A DNA stretch of 64,000 nucleotides from Centrapalus pauciflorus (taxonomy: Eukaryota > Streptophyta > Magnoliopsida > Asterales > Asteraceae), in NCBI GenBank assembly GCA_020465985.1, contig JAANYP010006367.1:42501-106500 (forward strand). The letters are read 5' to 3'. The notes beneath the pieces were generated by a model. That model was not told where the DNA came from. It saw nothing but the letters and a program-made list of their open reading frames with translations, and ran no database searches. Shown in pieces: positions 60,110-64,000 of the stretch (the stretch's first letter is position 1; the number at the start of each line of letters is the position of its first letter). A program made the position numbers and the translations under genes.

Positions 60110-63100
60110 TTCAATCGCCTCTCCAGGACCGACAAATTGTACCAGGTATGACGTTTTCATAAGCTTTAGAGGCGAAGATACTGGCTTTTCTTTCACAGAT
60201 CATCTCTACGAAGCGTTAGTGGGAGCAGGAATTAGGACTTTCAGGAACGCTGTTAACACGCCCCAAATTGAAACTGCAATCACAGCATCTAGGGCTTCAG
60301 TAGTTGTATTGTCGAAAAATTATGCTAAAGCTACATCGTGCCTTGACGAGCTTCTGTTGATCATGGAGCGGAGAAAGAACTTCTTTCATGTGGTTATACC
60401 GGTTTTTTATCACGTTGATCCCTCTGATGTTAGGAAACAACAAAATAGTTTTTCGTTAAAAGTCAACACCCAATGGACAAAAGGGAAGGTGGAAAGGTGG
60501 AAGGCAGCCCTTAAGGAGGTTGCTAATTTGAGTGGCAAGGTTCTTACTGGGTACGTATTCTGTGTCCGGGCTGAAAAATTGATCATCTCGAAAATGCCTC
60601 TTAAATGACGCACCTTATGCTTACTAGTGTTAATCCTTGCTAAGGGCTCGACTTTGGGTATCAAAATCATATCTGAAATTAAAATTCGACTCTATAGTTT
60701 CTTTTGTAAGATTGACTTCCTTAATTCCTTATCCTAATCAAAAGATTGCTAAAATTAATTTCCAGAACTCTAAAAGTGATGCTCCAATTAAGTTCTTCTC
60801 TGTGATTGCTATCTGCAATATGTTATTGGTTGTTAAACTGAGAAAACACGCCTCTGTTAATCAAAAACTTTTTACAGAGTCACAGATTTATAGATCACAA
60901 AATCTCTTAACTTTGAATGGAATTTCTTTACAAAGAACTTGACCCGAGATACCAATGAAAATTGCAACCATCCTTGTTAACTAGTAAGTTTGGATTTTAT
61001 CACTTCATCTAAGTATAGTTTTGTCTAAAAAGCTTATTACATAGTCCCTCTGTGCATGGTATCCTAGCAGTCAAGGACATGGAATCCATAGCGAAGATCC
61101 AGGCGTTGCACATGTTCGTTAGATTTACATTGTCCATGTTGGTTGTCAGAATGGTTGGTATGGCCTGGAGGGTGGGTTATCCTTTTTTAATTACATAGAA
61201 TTATCGAACCAAACTCGAAGCATGGCTTTGCAAATAAATTTCTCAAACTTTTATTTGAGGAAAGGCTTAATAAATCCTCCCTTCCTTGCAAAAACAAAAA
61301 GTAACTTTTGACTAGACACATGGTTAAAATGTGTGTGACTAATATCAAATGCCTATAATATTTCTTACAAAACTGAGAAAACTTGTGGACAGCAATCAAT
61401 CTCACTAATGTCTACTAAGATTGCTAATCAGCAGATGCATAATTTGAATGGCAATATTTAACAGAAGCAACTAGAAACTGTTACCTTTAGTTTGGGACCT
61501 TGGGTTGGTGGGGGGTAGATGATTGCTAGTGTTTTGAAGTTTTGGTGCCACACATTGTGCTCATTGATTTCTTGCATCATAAGTTTACATCACCTCTCTT
61601 TTAGTTAGATGATGAATAGCTGTTGTTGCTTAATATGTATGTGAATCACAATACCTGAGATGACATACTTCTCTGTCTGTACAAATTGCTTGCAATTCTC
61701 TGTCCCATGTGACAATTCACATGCAACGTGATACTGTGATAGTTTCATTTGATATAAATGTTCTAAACTTAATACTATGTACTAGAAGTATCTCAAGAGC
61801 CTTTATTTCAAGTAGAAATTAAAATTCCTGCAGAGTAATACATGCAAGCTTCATTGGACTGTGAACCAATTATTTGGTGATGCATATATATTATATGTAA
61901 TTTCCTCCCTCACTACATATGGTTAACGACTTAATGATTGTATATGACTGTTAAAAGGATGCATATATGTCTCTGTTTGTTTACCTACAATGAGAAGAGT
62001 GAGCGACTCTGGAACTTTAGATTTAGAAAAGTAGAAAAGAGAGAAAGTAATAAATGATAAATAATGTGACTGTTGAGAAAATGGCTCATTGAAAAGTAAA
62101 TGCAAAAAAAAACAAAAAAACGCCAAAGAACACAAATTTACGTGGTTTGGTCCAAGAATGACCTATGGTCACGGTCGCAATAGCGAGTATTATCTTATAT
62201 TGATCTCTGATCAGTGTTTACGATTATGTGGGATATATTAATAAGGAACACTCTGCACCGTAGAACCCTGATAGGACTGTACCGAAAGAAATTTTTTTCC
62301 AGGGGTGTTGCCCCCAGAAAACCCTTTAAGGGCGCCCCTGGATTCACACCTTGTTGGCCAATAGTTTCTTAGGCAACACATCATACTCCACAAACGTAAC
62401 AGTAACAGGCTATCCACGTTTTAACATGATGAACCAAACAATCTGCCCTTTCAGCATTTATCCAAACCAGCTGTTGCAGCATTAAGATCTGATTATATCC
62501 AGGCGTTATTAAGATCTGCGCCAACTAAGTTGTAAGGGAGACTTATACCTTGAGATTGTGGATAATGCCTCCTTTAATTCTTCATTTCTAATGTTCAATG
62601 GTAGTTGCTACTAAAAACAAGTGGACCCAGTTTTATCAAGCATAAATGTCATATCCTGAGTTTTTATTTTTCAACTTCCTTCGTATCAGGCCTGAAATGA
62701 AGTTTATTGCGGATATTGTTAATACCATTGGCCATAAGCTACGTCTGAAATTGGTTTCTACTCCACCACATCTAACTGGGATGTCAATTCGAGCTGAAGA
62801 TATCAATTTTTGGGTGAAAAATAAGAAAGACACCGAAGTTCTTGCAATTTGTGGCATGGCAGGAAGTGGAAAGACGACACTGGCCAAATATATTTATGAT
62901 GCCAACTTGTCAAAGTTTGAAAGCAGCAGTTTTCTTGAAGATATTGGAAAGATCTGTGAACAACCCTATGGATTGTGTGCGCTACAGGAACAGCTTCTTG
63001 CAGATATTTTGGAGGACAAGAAAAAAGAACTTGATGTTACTTGGTATAAAAGTCAGATTGAGAAGGCCTTGCAAAAGAAAAAAGTGCTTATTGTTCTTGA

Positions 63101-64000
63101 TGACATTGATAAAAGAGAGCAGCTAGAAGCTTTACTTGGAACAGAAAAGATTAATACAGAAAGCAAGATTATTGTAACAAGTAGGCTTCCAACTATACAG
63201 GAAATGTTTGAGTCTACATATCTGAGGTGTAGAGAACACAAACTAGAGTTACTTAATGAAGGTGAATCATTAGAGCTTTTAAGTTGGTATGCCTTTGGAT
63301 CCAAAATTCCCATGGAAGGTTTCAAGGAGCTCGCTATAAAAGCAGCACAATATTGTGCAGGAAATCCATTGGCTCTTAAATTGTTGGGTTCTTTATTTGT
63401 TAGTGCGAAAGACTCACGAAAAAGAAATAACATTGAAAATTGGATGAGTACACTGAATTTATTAGAAAGAGACCCTGGTTACAAAATACAAGGTATACTC
63501 CGAATGAGCTTCGAGTACTTGCCGTTCATCACTTACCGAGAGTTGTTTTTGCATATTGCTTGTTTCTTTATTGGGGAAGATGAAGACTATGTGGTCAAGA
63601 TATTGGAGCCTGATTACTGTGCAACAGCTGGGATCATAACCCTAATCAAAAGATGCCTTCTTACTGTATCACCAAGCAAAAAACTGATGATGCATGGACT
63701 GTTTATAGAGATGGCAAGAAGGATAGTAGTTGAAGAATCACCCGCAAACCCTGCAAAACGTAGTAGAGTCTGGAGTAATGAAGACTCGTACACTCTGTTG
63801 AGACAAGGAAAGGTGAACCATTTATGTACATCTATAAGATTAGTTTCTATCTCTTGTTTTTCAACTAACATTCTCTTGTTCCATCCCTTTTTTAAAATAG
63901 GGTTCAGAAACTATAGAAGGTCTATCACTTGACATGCGAATGGTGAGGGAAGAGAAGCATAACATGGTAATGTTCGAGAAGTTGAAATTAGTGCCTTTTC
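60087..64000 (+). CDS. TIR-NBS(-LRR) disease resistance protein, 3' end outside window
   Basis: Exon 1 (60087-60550) encodes the TIR domain (about residues 20-150: YDVFISFRGEDT, SKNYA, CLDEL with the presumed catalytic Glu88, VIPVFYHVDPSDVR). A 2139-bp intron follows. Exon 2 (62690-63812) encodes the NB-ARC: P-loop GMAGSGKTT (210-218), kinase 2 KKVLIVLDDID, RNBS-B KIIVTSR, GLPL as GNPLALKLLG, and MHGLFIEMARRIV at the MHD position. Exon 3 starts at 63901 (GSETIEGLSLDM) and runs off the window, so the LRRs are not seen. TNLs sense pathogen effectors; activation lets the TIR domain act as an NADase and trigger cell death. Oddities: the segment between TFRN and the SRASVVV strand is about ten residues short, the W before CLDEL is S, and MHD is MHG. 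It is open through all exons, so it may be functional. Confidence 0.92.
60551..62689 (+). other. Long first intron of the TIR-NBS gene
   Basis: It opens GTACGT and closes TATCAG. If unspliced, the TIR frame ends at 60606-60608. Within it, 62292-62335 forms a stem (CCAGGGG..CCCCTGG) and 62110-62400 looks repeat-like, but no element could be named. Confidence 0.55.

Overview
The window is plant nuclear DNA, AT-rich and dominated by transposable elements, with a few ordinary genes. Plant-type evidence includes GT-AG spliced genes, a GOLVEN/RGF peptide precursor, a TIR-NBS resistance gene, a PP2C phosphatase, a HIPP-type metal-binding-domain protein, a nuclear tRNA-Asn, and plant hAT, Mutator, CACTA, Harbinger, Helitron, Copia and Gypsy elements. 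A eudicot, perhaps an asterid such as a member of Asteraceae, is my inference only; nothing seen fixes the species.

Layout. 0-10.5 kb is gene-free and holds layered DNA transposons: a Mutator-like foldback (626-1718), a CACTA element (1854-3992) with a hAT MITE inside its right end, and several MITEs with clear target duplications. 10.6-15.1 kb is a PIF/Harbinger-type element whose Myb/SANT-like gene is split by a 2.6-kb solo LTR. 15.2-16.8 kb is the most interesting gene: an RGF/GOLVEN peptide precursor whose exons support two alternative C-terminal peptides. 19.0-23.5 kb is a Copia element with tiny, almost identical LTRs and a disabled polyprotein. 27.1-32.3 kb is a nested foldback carrying a SINE, microsatellites and an array of 21-bp repeats, inserted into an older MITE. 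36.3 kb has a tRNA-Asn, followed by tandem repeats of about 180 bp. 38.6-42.0 kb is a Gypsy element that encodes only a broken gag. 45.4-49.8 kb is a second Copia element on the minus strand with an in-frame internal deletion.

The right quarter is genic. A four-exon PP2C gene lies at 50.25-53.95 kb. A small HIPP-like gene on the minus strand (55.15-55.59 kb) carries an apparent one-base frameshift before its CaaX box. A solo LTR (56.4-58.0 kb) follows. A TIR-NBS(-LRR) resistance gene starts at 60087 and runs off the window end; the LRR region is not included.

The genes do not form a pathway. The peptide hormone (root/meristem signalling), phosphatase and immune receptor are independent single genes separated by repeats. 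Exon boundaries are read from ORF phase and splice consensus only; transposon calls rest on terminal repeats, target duplications and visible protein motifs.
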